A program made the translations under genes and the position numbers. Shown piece after piece: positions 8,050-14,229 of a DNA stretch of 40,033 bases. A model generated the notes under the pieces. That model saw only the letters and a list, made by a program, of their open reading frames with translations, had not been told where the DNA came from and made no database searches. The stretch spans positions 1 through 40,033 of the IMG/VR virus record IMGVR_UViG_3300031746_000065. One strand, written 5' to 3'. Within the stretch, counting starts at the first letter, position 1, and the number at the start of each line of letters is the position of its first letter. Origin of the DNA: a virus.

Positions 8050-9300
8050 CTAGCGCACCCACGTACTTTTCATCCGCACACTGAACGGTGGTTCGTCTCC
8101 ACGGCGACAATCGTTAAATATCTTGGCCCAGTAAGCCGCCCTGCCCGCGTAGTCGTCCCCGAGGCGTCGATAGACAAGCGCCAGCGCGCCGGCCTTCACG
8201 GTCGTGGCATCGGCGTCGCTCTCGTCGGTGTCAGCGGACAGGCTTGGGTATCGGCGCCTGCCGACAACGAACAGTGGTTGGGAAGGGAAGTCCTGAAGTT
8301 CCAGCCGCAGGGGGACTACGCCGCGCTGGGTGGGGATGGTGTTAACGACCTTGCGGTTCTCGGGGCCGTAGCGCCAGAAGTTATACGCATTGTCCGCGTT
8401 GTCGGAAGTGAGGGCGTTTCCGTAGGGGAATGAGACGAGTTGAATGAAGTCCTGGTCCTTGGTCAGCCAGGATGGGGAATCGTAGACCTTCTCATTCAGC
8501 TTCAGGATGCCGACATGATCCCAGTAGGTCGTGCCAGCGTTGGTCTTCGTTCGCAGGTGGGGTCGAACCTCGTAGCAATCGGCGGGGACGGTTGCCGTGA
8601 ACAGTAGTAGCGCCCAGCCCTTCTCGTCATGGCGGGCGGTCTCTATCTCGGCGCTGTTGGTCACGTCGTACAGCACAAGTTCGGCCTGTTTCGCGCTGCC
8701 GTAGACGGGAGCCCAAACAAGCAGGGTTTCGCCGGGCGTGACCGCCACGTTGGTCGCGGGGTAGGCGTACCCGTTGGCAGCAGTGGCAAGAACAGCTAGG
8801 GATTGGATACCGAAGAGAACCTTGGTGGTGTCATAGGTGGGTGTGGCGTTGCTGTTGCTCCAGTAGGTCGCCACCACCGTTCCTATCATGTCGCCATCGG
8901 ACACAAGAGTCAGGGGTTCGATGTCCTGATACCGCAACTCGGCCAGGGCGTCGTTGATGGCCTGCTTCAGCCGTGTCGGGTGTAGCTTCTCGTGAATCTC
9001 GTAGACCCATCCCACGGCCGTCGCCTTGGAAAAGGCGGCTTCGGGTACAAGGATGCCCGTACTCGGCGTATCAGTCGCAATCTTGCGGATGTTCTCGACC
9101 GGAGTAGCGGCATCGTCATAGAAGCGCACCCACTTGCCGACGTGCCGAGAGGTGTCCGCCTTGGTGCTGGTGTCCTTCAGGTTCGTGGTATCGGTTACCT
9201 GAAGGTTGGTGCCGATGGCCGTCATGATCCCGGTGATCGGGTGCGGGTTCTCGCTCAACTCTTCGAGGCAATTACGGATCAGGGTGACCAGGGTTGCCAT
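8050..9300 (-). CDS. Head-tail adaptor with inserted carbohydrate-binding-like domain
   Basis: This 416-residue protein has an N-terminus (MATLVTLIRNCLEEL) and a later helix (LHPTRLKQAINDALAEL) like podovirus gp11-type adaptors, which form the ring under the portal. The C-terminal helices (ALALVYRRLGDDYAGRAAYW) also fit. Between them, about residues 140-270, is a beta-sandwich segment (YWSNSNATPTYDT, AATNVAVTPGETLLVWAPVY, TYWDHVGIL) resembling CBM4/9-type carbohydrate-binding modules often grafted onto virion proteins. GGAGG precedes the ATG. Typical adaptors have about 200 residues, so the insert accounts for the extra length. Confidence 0.7.
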   Translation of the reverse strand: MATLVTLIRNCLEELSENPHPITGIMTAIGTNLQVTDTTNLKDTSTKADTSRHVGKWVRFYDDAATPVENIRKIATDTPSTGILVPEAAFSKATAVGWVYEIHEKLHPTRLKQAINDALAELRYQDIEPLTLVSDGDMIGTVVATYWSNSNATPTYDTTKVLFGIQSLAVLATAANGYAYPATNVAVTPGETLLVWAPVYGSAKQAELVLYDVTNSAEIETARHDEKGWALLLFTATVPADCYEVRPHLRTKTNAGTTYWDHVGILKLNEKVYDSPSWLTKDQDFIQLVSFPYGNALTSDNADNAYNFWRYGPENRKVVNTIPTQRGVVPLRLELQDFPSQPLFVVGRRRYPSLSADTDESDADATTVKAGALALVYRRLGDDYAGRAAYWAKIFNDCRRGDEPPFSVRMKSTWVR

Positions 9301-9309
9301 GTGCGCCTC

Positions 9310-9468
9310 CTACTTTTTGGACTTCGGGGTCCAGCCGTGTTCAACGCCCCGCAACAGGTTTATCTGCTTCTGGGCCGAAGCCCTGGAGGCGTGGGTGCCC
9401 TTCGTCTTGCCGGTCTCGGTGTTGACGACGGCCCACTTCTTACCTCTCTTCTTGATAGCGTAGGGCAT
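9310..9468 (-). CDS. Small basic protein, 52 residues
   Basis: This short gene encodes a Lys-rich protein beginning MPYAIKKRGKKWAVVNTETG, with RASAQKQINLLRGVEHGW near the end. It resembles a family of tiny phage proteins that share a 'KKRGxKWxVVNxxTGxxxGTH' start and a 'GVEHGW' end and are often found near virion genes; no function is established to my knowledge. The ATG overlaps the TGA of the upstream gene (TGATG). It ends 9 nt before the adaptor start, whose ribosome site overlaps its stop. Confidence 0.8.
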   Translation of the reverse strand: MPYAIKKRGKKWAVVNTETGKTKGTHASRASAQKQINLLRGVEHGWTPKSKK

Positions 9469-9734
9469 CAGTAGAATCTCTTTCGGTTCTCCCTCTTAGC
9501 CTTCAGGAAGCCCAGGTAGTCACGCAACCCCGCAACCACCTGCTCCCGTGGCATCGTGCTTACGGGCTTGGGTGGCTTCGGCTTTGCAGCCTTCTCCTCC
9601 TGAACGTCGAGGATGGCCTGTAGGTAGCTGACCTCTAGTTGCTGCCAGCCGGGGACGAAGACATTCAGTTGCCGTAGGCGCTTGATTATCGCGTAGCGTT
9701 CGCCCTCTTCTTTAGGGAGCCACAGTCTCGCCAT
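9468..9734 (-). CDS. Hypothetical 88-residue protein in virion block
   Basis: This basic, helical protein begins MARLWLPKEEGERYAII. It has a short Pro/Lys-rich linker (AAKPKPPKPVS) and ends with KAKRENRKRFY. Its start overlaps the end of the previous gene by 23 nt, and its stop overlaps the next start. It may be a small head-completion or assembly protein, but no family is recognised. Confidence 0.6.
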   Translation of the reverse strand: MARLWLPKEEGERYAIIKRLRQLNVFVPGWQQLEVSYLQAILDVQEEKAAKPKPPKPVSTMPREQVVAGLRDYLGFLKAKRENRKRFY

Positions 9735-9939
9735 CTCTGCCCTTCATTACAACTGCCCGCAGGACACTAAGCGGGTTGCTGGAGTCCACTCCGAACTCCT
9801 TGGCTAACACATCAGGAATCGTGAAGCGGAACCCCTGGTGGTTGTCGTCAGCACTAAAGACAAAGTGCCAGCCGCAGCCTGGGTTGCTCTCATCCATTGG
9901 AAGGGTGTCGTTTGGTATTCGCTCAACCTTTACCAGCAT
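9712..9939 (-). CDS. Hypothetical 75-residue protein
   Basis: This acidic to neutral protein begins MLVKVERIPNDTLPMDES and has a central WHFVFSADDN strand pair followed by a short helix (IPDVLAKEFGV). AAGGA precedes the ATG, and part of that site lies next to the stem at 9947-9974, so the hairpin could limit its translation. It lies between the decoration-like gene and the small-protein cluster. Function is unknown. Confidence 0.6.
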   Translation of the reverse strand: MLVKVERIPNDTLPMDESNPGCGWHFVFSADDNHQGFRFTIPDVLAKEFGVDSSNPLSVLRAVVMKGRDGETVAP

Positions 9940-9946
9940 GGCATCC

Positions 9947-9974
9947 TTGGGGGTGTTTCAGCGCACACCCCCAA
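9947..9974. repeat. Perfect 10-bp hairpin between virion genes
   Basis: TTGGGGGTGT at 9947-9956 pairs exactly with 9965-9974 around an 8-nt loop. No T-run follows on the minus strand. It sits in the 46-nt gap after the decoration-like gene and adjoins the ribosome site of the gene starting at 9939. A partial terminator, processing site or translation control element is likely. Confidence 0.65.
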
Positions 9975-9985
9975 AGCGCACTAAT

Positions 9986-10714
9986 CTATTCCAGTTCCAG
10001 CATCAGGAAGGCGTCGCCGTAGTTGCCACCTGAGAGCATGTGTCCCGCGTGCTGCTTGGCAGAGGCAGCGGCGGAAGGCTGAATGGAACCGTCAGTCACG
10101 AACTCAAGGTTGATTTCGTAAGCTGCGTCCATCGGCCAGGATGTCGGGGTAATCCAGCACGGCCCCTTGATCTGCCCCCAGAAGTACGAACCGCTGGCGA
10201 CCGCGCAGGGCGGTACGCACACGATGGGGTGCCAGTTGGCACTCTGAGTCGTGTAGGCCGAACGGACGTTACCCCAGGGCGACGGGTAGATGTTGCAGGT
10301 GCCAGTGATCACGGATGTCAGCGGCGTCTCCAGTGTGAGGGTGACGCTCGTACCTGCACCAGCGGTACTAGCCGTGATTCCGATGATCTGCCCAGGAACG
10401 TCGAAACTGACCAGATACCCATCCTTGTAGTAGTCAGCAGCACGGGTGGCCGTGTCGAGGATCGTAACTGTTTCATCCCCGATAGCGGCGTCGGGCTGAC
10501 AGTTTGCCTCTGAGCTTCCGCCCGTACAGCCCGTCAGATGCTCGTTGAACTGCATAGCACCCCACTCAGGTCGGAGGATGGCTGCACCTGCCTTGCAGTA
10601 ACGGTATGTCCTACCGTCCTCCGTCATGCCGATGGTTCCCAGACGGTGCTTACGGTCGGTACTGGTACTCAATACGGCCGCAGGCGTCAGACTTGCGACA
10701 AATGGGAAACTCAT
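9986..10714 (-). CDS. Capsid decoration-like virion protein
   Basis: This 242-residue, beta-rich protein is low in charged residues. It opens MSFPFVASLTPAAVLSTSTD, a start reminiscent of phage structural proteins that share a 'hRLGTIGMTEDGRTYRYCKAG' region. The C-terminus holds QHAGHMLSGGNYGDAFLMLEL. The repeated Cys residues (CTGG, CQPD, CVPPC) are unusual for the class. Its place two small genes beyond the major capsid gene suggests a head decoration or cement protein. This family is common in phage and metagenome contigs but usually unnamed, so the role is inferred from context. Confidence 0.65.
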   Translation of the reverse strand: MSFPFVASLTPAAVLSTSTDRKHRLGTIGMTEDGRTYRYCKAGAAILRPEWGAMQFNEHLTGCTGGSSEANCQPDAAIGDETVTILDTATRAADYYKDGYLVSFDVPGQIIGITASTAGAGTSVTLTLETPLTSVITGTCNIYPSPWGNVRSAYTTQSANWHPIVCVPPCAVASGSYFWGQIKGPCWITPTSWPMDAAYEINLEFVTDGSIQPSAAASAKQHAGHMLSGGNYGDAFLMLELE

Positions 10715-10906
10715 TTATTCACTCCTCTTCTTGTTCACCTTCCCCTTTGCGGGAGGGCCTTGGGGCGATGGTGCCCCTTCGTTTAACTCTTGCGTGGTTA
10801 CTTCTCTAGGCGGAAGACCTTTCCAGGGTACGAACTCCGCTGGCTCCAGTGGTGATGGTTCTGACCTGGGAGGGATTCCCGCCCGTTCAAAGGTGGAAGA
10901 CACCAT
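10715..10906 (-). CDS. Proline-rich small protein
   Basis: This is a 63-residue, probably disordered protein rich in Pro and Glu (SEPSPLEPAEFVPWKG) with a basic tail (KGKVNKKRSE). AAGGAG lies 7 nt before its ATG and the gene abuts the decoration-like gene directly. It may be a short assembly factor or linker peptide; no family is recognised. Confidence 0.5.
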   Translation of the reverse strand: MVSSTFERAGIPPRSEPSPLEPAEFVPWKGLPPREVTTQELNEGAPSPQGPPAKGKVNKKRSE

Positions 10907-10910
10907 GCCT

Positions 10911-11195
10911 TTACTCCTTCTTGTGCGTTCGCTTGTGGCCCGCCAGTCCTACTCGGTGTGTGAATCCTGACTTGCCACAAACGTCGCATACCAGCCCTTG
11001 TCCCACAGGGGGCGCAAGGGTAAAACCTCTAGCAAGGTAGCGTTTCATGGAACGCGGGTCGGCTGGCAGGTTCGGCATAGCCGTACCGTCCGCCTTGTAG
11101 TAGGTAGCCTTCGGTTGTTCCTGTAGGTTCTTCACCTCGGAGAAGGCAAACCCCTGGTTCGCCAAGTCTCGCCGCAGTTCCATGTCTATTGTCAT
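10911..11195 (-). CDS. C2H2 zinc-finger protein next to the capsid gene
   Basis: This 94-residue protein ends in a textbook C2H2 finger. Cys70 and Cys73 are followed 13 residues later by His87 and then His91 (C-x2-C-x13-H-x3-H), with a Lys/Arg-rich tail. The N-terminal part has a short helical segment and a PNLPADPRSMKRYLARG stretch. Single C2H2 fingers are uncommon in bacterial viruses but do occur in structural blocks. It might bind nucleic acid, or the zinc may simply stabilise a small virion-associated protein. GGAGTGAGTC precedes the ATG. It lies 10 nt downstream of the capsid gene stop. Confidence 0.75.
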   Translation of the reverse strand: MTIDMELRRDLANQGFAFSEVKNLQEQPKATYYKADGTAMPNLPADPRSMKRYLARGFTLAPPVGQGLVCDVCGKSGFTHRVGLAGHKRTHKKE

Positions 11196-11205
11196 GACTC
11201 ACTCC

Positions 11206-12014
11206 TTACGCCGTGGTTGACGGTGCGGTCGCGTCGTAGAGCATCGGGGCACCATAGCCGTCGTCGAGTTCCCAGCAGCCATAGTCCGCCGTGACCACCA
11301 CCTCAGTTGCCCGCAGGGATGCGTCGCGCTCCCGCTCAGTTCCAAAGCCCTTCTGGTCCAAGACGCACATGGCGTTCTTGGAGAAGATGGCCCCCATAGA
11401 GTCACCTGCTACAGCGCCGTACCCGAGGGCGCAGTTCCCATCCTCAAAGACGGTGACTTGGTTGATGGTGATCTTGTAGAAATCCTTGAGTAGGTCTTCT
11501 GCGAAGCCGTGGGGGAGCGGGTACGTCGAGCCAGGTGTGACTCCCAGAGCGGCAGTGATGTCGTAGACGGTGTTCGGGTGAAGGACGATGCTGACCGGCG
11601 ACGGGAACTTGTTGGCCTTGGCAAAGGCGATACAGCCAGCAACATTCGCTGCCGTCAGGGTCTTCGTGGTAGCGCCCAGGGTCGTCCCACCGTTGAGGGC
11701 TGGGAACAGGGCGATTATGTCACCGTCCTTCTTGCGGGCCATCGCATCGCCCATCTGCCGCCCGATGATGTTGAACACGTCCTCGTTCTCCTGACGGGCC
11801 AACTTGTCGGTGATGATGAACTTCAGGCCGACCTCGCCAGTGGTCAGGTCAACAGTCGTCAGCCCGATGTCCTGGGTATCTACCATGTCCACGCCGTCCA
11901 CCAGGTCACTCGCCGTCGCCTGCCCAGCCTTGGGCACGGTCATCTGCTTCTCGCCCTTGCCGAGACTCAGGTGCTCCACGAGTTCGACACAGGGTTCGTT
12001 GTGTTCCATTGTGA
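11206..12014 (-). CDS. Major capsid protein, exon 2 (HK97 fold)
   Basis: This is the larger part of the capsid gene, read after splicing from the exon at 12652-12721. The predicted mature reading is ...AKARFTMEHNEPC..., then EHLSLGKGEKQMTVPKAGQ, DLVDGVDMVDTQDIGLTT and MGDAMARKKDGDIIALFPAL. The protein ends near WELDDGYGAPMLYDA. This matches an HK97-type capsid family seen in short-tailed and unclassified phages. Total spliced length is 292 residues, normal for the family. A GTG at 12030 lies inside the intron and would wrongly truncate the protein. The gene lies directly downstream of the scaffold. Confidence 0.85.
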
Positions 12015-12651
12015 CGATTTTGTTACTCACCTATAAGGCGGGGCTGGTCATTTCTGCCAGCCTCTTTGCATCGCTGCAAAGTCCCGACCATATCTTCAGC
12101 CTGTTGGCCGTTCGGCGTATGGTCTGTGAGGATCCGGTTGCAAGATTTCTGCGCTTTCAACGCTCGAATAAGTTTTAACTCGCCGTCTGAGCAAGGCGAT
12201 GGCCCAACCCGTAGACGACTCTGAATGAACTCTTGCAGCAAAAGTCCCTCATCCTGTTTCGCCACAAGATAGGGAAGAATCGCAGCAAGTGCCTTTTCGA
12301 GTCGTCTGTAGCCAATCACCATCACGTCCTTGACTGGACTGTGGCGTGGGTTGTGACGTTTCCTAGTTTGAATCCGGCAACCTACCCCCAGGCGATGCCA
12401 GATTCCCGCCACCTTCTCGGCAAGAACAAAGTTAGAATTGGTGATTGTCAGATAGGGATGAGCGCCGTTGCGGGGTTCAAGATCGATGTGCATACAGCCT
12501 TCACCGTCTATGACTCCTGCAAGCCAGCCCATTTCGGCCTCGCTAACCGTTTCCTGCGGATTGACCGCACCGTCGGATTGTTGCATCATCAGCACCTCTG
12601 GATACTCGGTGTTCCCCGCATACAGCCGAATTTATGCTCAGCAACACATTT
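12015..12651 (-). ncRNA. Group I intron in the major capsid gene
   Basis: The 637-nt intron is supported in several ways. The coding sequence stops at TAA right after codon 23 and resumes in frame at 12014. The 5' splice site lies after U12652, and a P1 helix (12658-12636) pairs GCUCGGU with GCUGAGC, giving the hallmark U-G pair (U12652 with G12642). The intron ends with G (12015). P7 strands are GACCAUA (12124-12118) and UAUGGUC (12092-12086). P8 can form between them. P9 is UUUGCA-GCGA-UGCAAA (12080-12065) with a GNRA loop. It houses the LAGLIDADG gene. An intein is excluded because stop codons interrupt the frame. Confidence 0.85.
12023..12589 (-). CDS. Intron-encoded LAGLIDADG homing endonuclease
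   Basis: This 188-residue protein has the LAGLIDADG-class motif WLAGVIDGEGCMHI near residue 22. After it comes a beta strand with HPYLTITNSN, then a helix EKVAGIWHRLG, the usual order of the family. One motif copy suggests a homodimer. Such enzymes cut intron-lacking capsid alleles to spread the intron by homing. AGAGG lies about 5 nt before this ATG; a GTG six nt upstream is also open. The C-terminal tail is encoded by the intron's P7-P9 core, so protein and RNA structure share bases. The stop lies 8 nt before the 3' splice site. Confidence 0.85.
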   Translation of the reverse strand: MMQQSDGAVNPQETVSEAEMGWLAGVIDGEGCMHIDLEPRNGAHPYLTITNSNFVLAEKVAGIWHRLGVGCRIQTRKRHNPRHSPVKDVMVIGYRRLEKALAAILPYLVAKQDEGLLLQEFIQSRLRVGPSPCSDGELKLIRALKAQKSCNRILTDHTPNGQQAEDMVGTLQRCKEAGRNDQPRLIGE

Positions 12652-12721
12652 ACCGAGCCTTGGCGATTACGATGTTCTGCGCGTTCTCCAACTGCCCGGT
12701 AGTCGCAGTCTGGATTGCCAT
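12652..12721 (-). CDS. Major capsid protein, exon 1
   Basis: This exon encodes the first 23 residues (MAIQTATTGQLENAQNIVIA, then KAR) plus one base of the next codon. The same opening pattern is found in the N-terminus of this HK97 capsid family, which continues directly into an 'RFTMEHN' segment; here that follows only after removal of 637 nt. An AAGGAGGTAATAA ribosome site makes the start certain. Without splicing translation would end at the TAA after Arg23. Confidence 0.85.
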
Positions 12722-12732
12722 TTATTACCTCC

Positions 12733-13596
12733 TTATGGACTGGCGCCGATGGCGATCATCTTTTTGTTGTAGGTCGCGGTGTCGATGTCGCCGTCGGCAT
12801 ATTGCTTTCGTAAGTCCTGGGCAGAGCCAGGCTTTGGAGCCTTCCGGCCCTCGACCGGCTCTCCTGGGTATTCAAGGCCCGCCTCGTCGTAGGCTTCGCG
12901 CCGGCCTTCCTCCCGGGCGTCCTGAAGGCTCTTGGCGCCATCCTTAGTGCGGCCGGCGGCGATGCCCCGTTCGATGATGAGCTCGCAGTATCTCTTGGTG
13001 AACTGGGTAAAGGGGTCAGGCTGACCTTTGAACTCCTCATAAATGGCATTATGTTCTTGGTCAGTCATCTCCTTCAGGGTAGGATGGTTTTTGAGTGGCT
13101 CGAAGATACTATCCATCGCTGCGCGGAGATTCTGCTGAATCACCTCACCGACAGGTGGCCCTTGTTTGAGTTTCTTGCCCAGGTCGTAAGCTGCCCGCAC
13201 TTCAGGGTGGTCTATGGCCTTGGCAAACTCCTGGGTCTCGTATGGGTCGTCCGACAGACGTTTGCGCTCCCAGTGGTCGAAGGTGGCGAGCGCTTGCCCC
13301 TCGATCGTCCGCTTCTTGTTGTCGGCTTCCAGTTGTTTGGTCGCCTCTCCTTGGCCGTGCCGGCGCCCCTCTTCCCAGTTGGTCCGGGTGAACGCCTCGA
13401 AGTCATCTTTTCGGGCCTCTGCGAGACCCTTCAGGATGTCCTCCGTGGTACGTCCCTCGAAGGGATCGGCTGTCGTCTCGTCCGGTAACTCCCCTGCCTC
13501 TACCTCGGGCGAAGGGACCTCAGCCTCTATGACTGGGGCCTGTGGCTCCGCAACCTTGGCTTCGGGGTCGGAAGACGGACTCTTTTTCGTCGCCAT
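12733..13596 (-). CDS. Scaffolding protein
   Basis: This 287-residue protein is strongly charged and mostly helical. It has an acidic, Pro-rich N-terminus (EAKVAEPQAPVIEAEVPSPE), a long helical middle and a short C-terminal region (DLRKQYADGDIDTATYNKKM) resembling the coat-binding tail of phage scaffolds. Position immediately upstream of the capsid gene and size support a scaffold, which shapes the procapsid and leaves before maturation. AAGGAGGTTTTAACC precedes the ATG. The Vsr-like endonuclease gene is inserted upstream on the other strand. Confidence 0.75.
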   Translation of the reverse strand: MATKKSPSSDPEAKVAEPQAPVIEAEVPSPEVEAGELPDETTADPFEGRTTEDILKGLAEARKDDFEAFTRTNWEEGRRHGQGEATKQLEADNKKRTIEGQALATFDHWERKRLSDDPYETQEFAKAIDHPEVRAAYDLGKKLKQGPPVGEVIQQNLRAAMDSIFEPLKNHPTLKEMTDQEHNAIYEEFKGQPDPFTQFTKRYCELIIERGIAAGRTKDGAKSLQDAREEGRREAYDEAGLEYPGEPVEGRKAPKPGSAQDLRKQYADGDIDTATYNKKMIAIGASP

Positions 13597-13615
13597 AATG
13601 GTTAAAACCTCCTTA

Positions 13616-13644
13616 TTGATATTTAGCTACACTTCTGTTATAAT
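13616..13644 (+). promoter_or_regulatory. Promoter of the Vsr-like endonuclease gene
   Basis: TTGATA at 13616-13621, a 17-nt spacer, then TATAAT at 13639-13644 with an upstream TG (extended -10). The ATG at 13655 lies only about 10 nt beyond the -10, so transcripts may be leaderless or nearly so. No ribosome site is visible. The stretch 'TATAmTTGAACCTrArATG' recurs upstream of the HNH gene at 20851. Confidence 0.8.
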
Positions 13645-13654
13645 TGAACCTGAA

Positions 13655-14200
13655 ATGACGAAGGGCCTTTACGAGCGAACACCCGAAATCCGTGAGAAGA
13701 TGCGGCAAGCCGCCCTTGGCAAGGGCATTGGCAGAAAGCCCTTCCTCGGTCATAAGCATTCCCCTGAGACACGAGAGAAGATACGCCAGGCCATGCTTGG
13801 CCAGAAACATCTTCTCGGCCACAAGCACTCGCCTGAAACACGTGAACGTCAGCGCCAGGGCCGTCTTCGCCATCGGTATCCGACAAAGATGACCTCCATC
13901 GAGTGCCTTCTGCGTGACGAGTTTAAGAAACGCCGCCTCCATTTCGAGATGCACAAGACGATGTTCGGTAGGTGGCAACCCGACTTCGTATTCGAGCAAG
14001 CCCACCTCATAGTTCAGGCCGACGGGGATTATTGGCACTCGCGGCCTAACAGGAAGGCAGACGATATCGCCTTCAACAAAGCCGCCCATGACGCAGGATG
14101 GAACGTCTGGCGCTTTGGGGAACGAGAAATTCAGATGCACTCCGCTGCCTGCGCCAGGGCCGTTGCTCGGTTTGTTAGAGATCATCTTCGTCCCCAATGA
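13655..14200 (+). CDS. Free-standing Vsr-like homing endonuclease with NUMOD3 repeats
   Basis: This 181-residue protein has two parts. Residues 1-75 hold NUMOD3-type DNA-binding repeats, seen as 'HSPETREKIRQAMLG' and 'HSPETRERQRQG'. Residues 80-175 form a DUF559/Vsr-like nuclease domain with FEMHKTMFGRWQPDFVFEQ (Asp of the active site) and HLIVQADGDYWHSRP, and WNVWRFGEREI near the end. This is the design of the I-Bth0305I group of phage homing endonucleases. It lies opposite in strand to the scaffold and internal-protein genes and stops next to a hairpin terminator. The upstream open frame is ignored because the promoter and domain begin here. Confidence 0.8.
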   Translation: MTKGLYERTPEIREKMRQAALGKGIGRKPFLGHKHSPETREKIRQAMLGQKHLLGHKHSPETRERQRQGRLRHRYPTKMTSIECLLRDEFKKRRLHFEMHKTMFGRWQPDFVFEQAHLIVQADGDYWHSRPNRKADDIAFNKAAHDAGWNVWRFGEREIQMHSAACARAVARFVRDHLRPQ

Positions 14201-14222
14201 AAAAGCCGCCCGAAAGCGGCTT
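14200..14222 (-). terminator. Intrinsic terminator (minus strand)
   Basis: AAGCCGC (minus, 14222-14216) pairs with GCGGCTT (14209-14203) across a 6-nt loop and is followed by five T residues. It lies just downstream of the internal virion gene at 14230. It also sits right after the stop of the Vsr-like gene and could weakly serve the plus strand. Transcription of scaffold and capsid would then need read-through or another promoter. Confidence 0.75.
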
Positions 14223-14229
14223 ACCTCCT

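Noticed and set aside
12015-12651. Intein in the capsid protein
   Set aside because: The frame stops right after exon 1 and the insert ORF has its own start and stop; RNA features fit a group I intron.
13613-14197. Minus-strand frame opposite the Vsr-like gene
   Set aside because: It is the shadow of clear domains on the plus strand.
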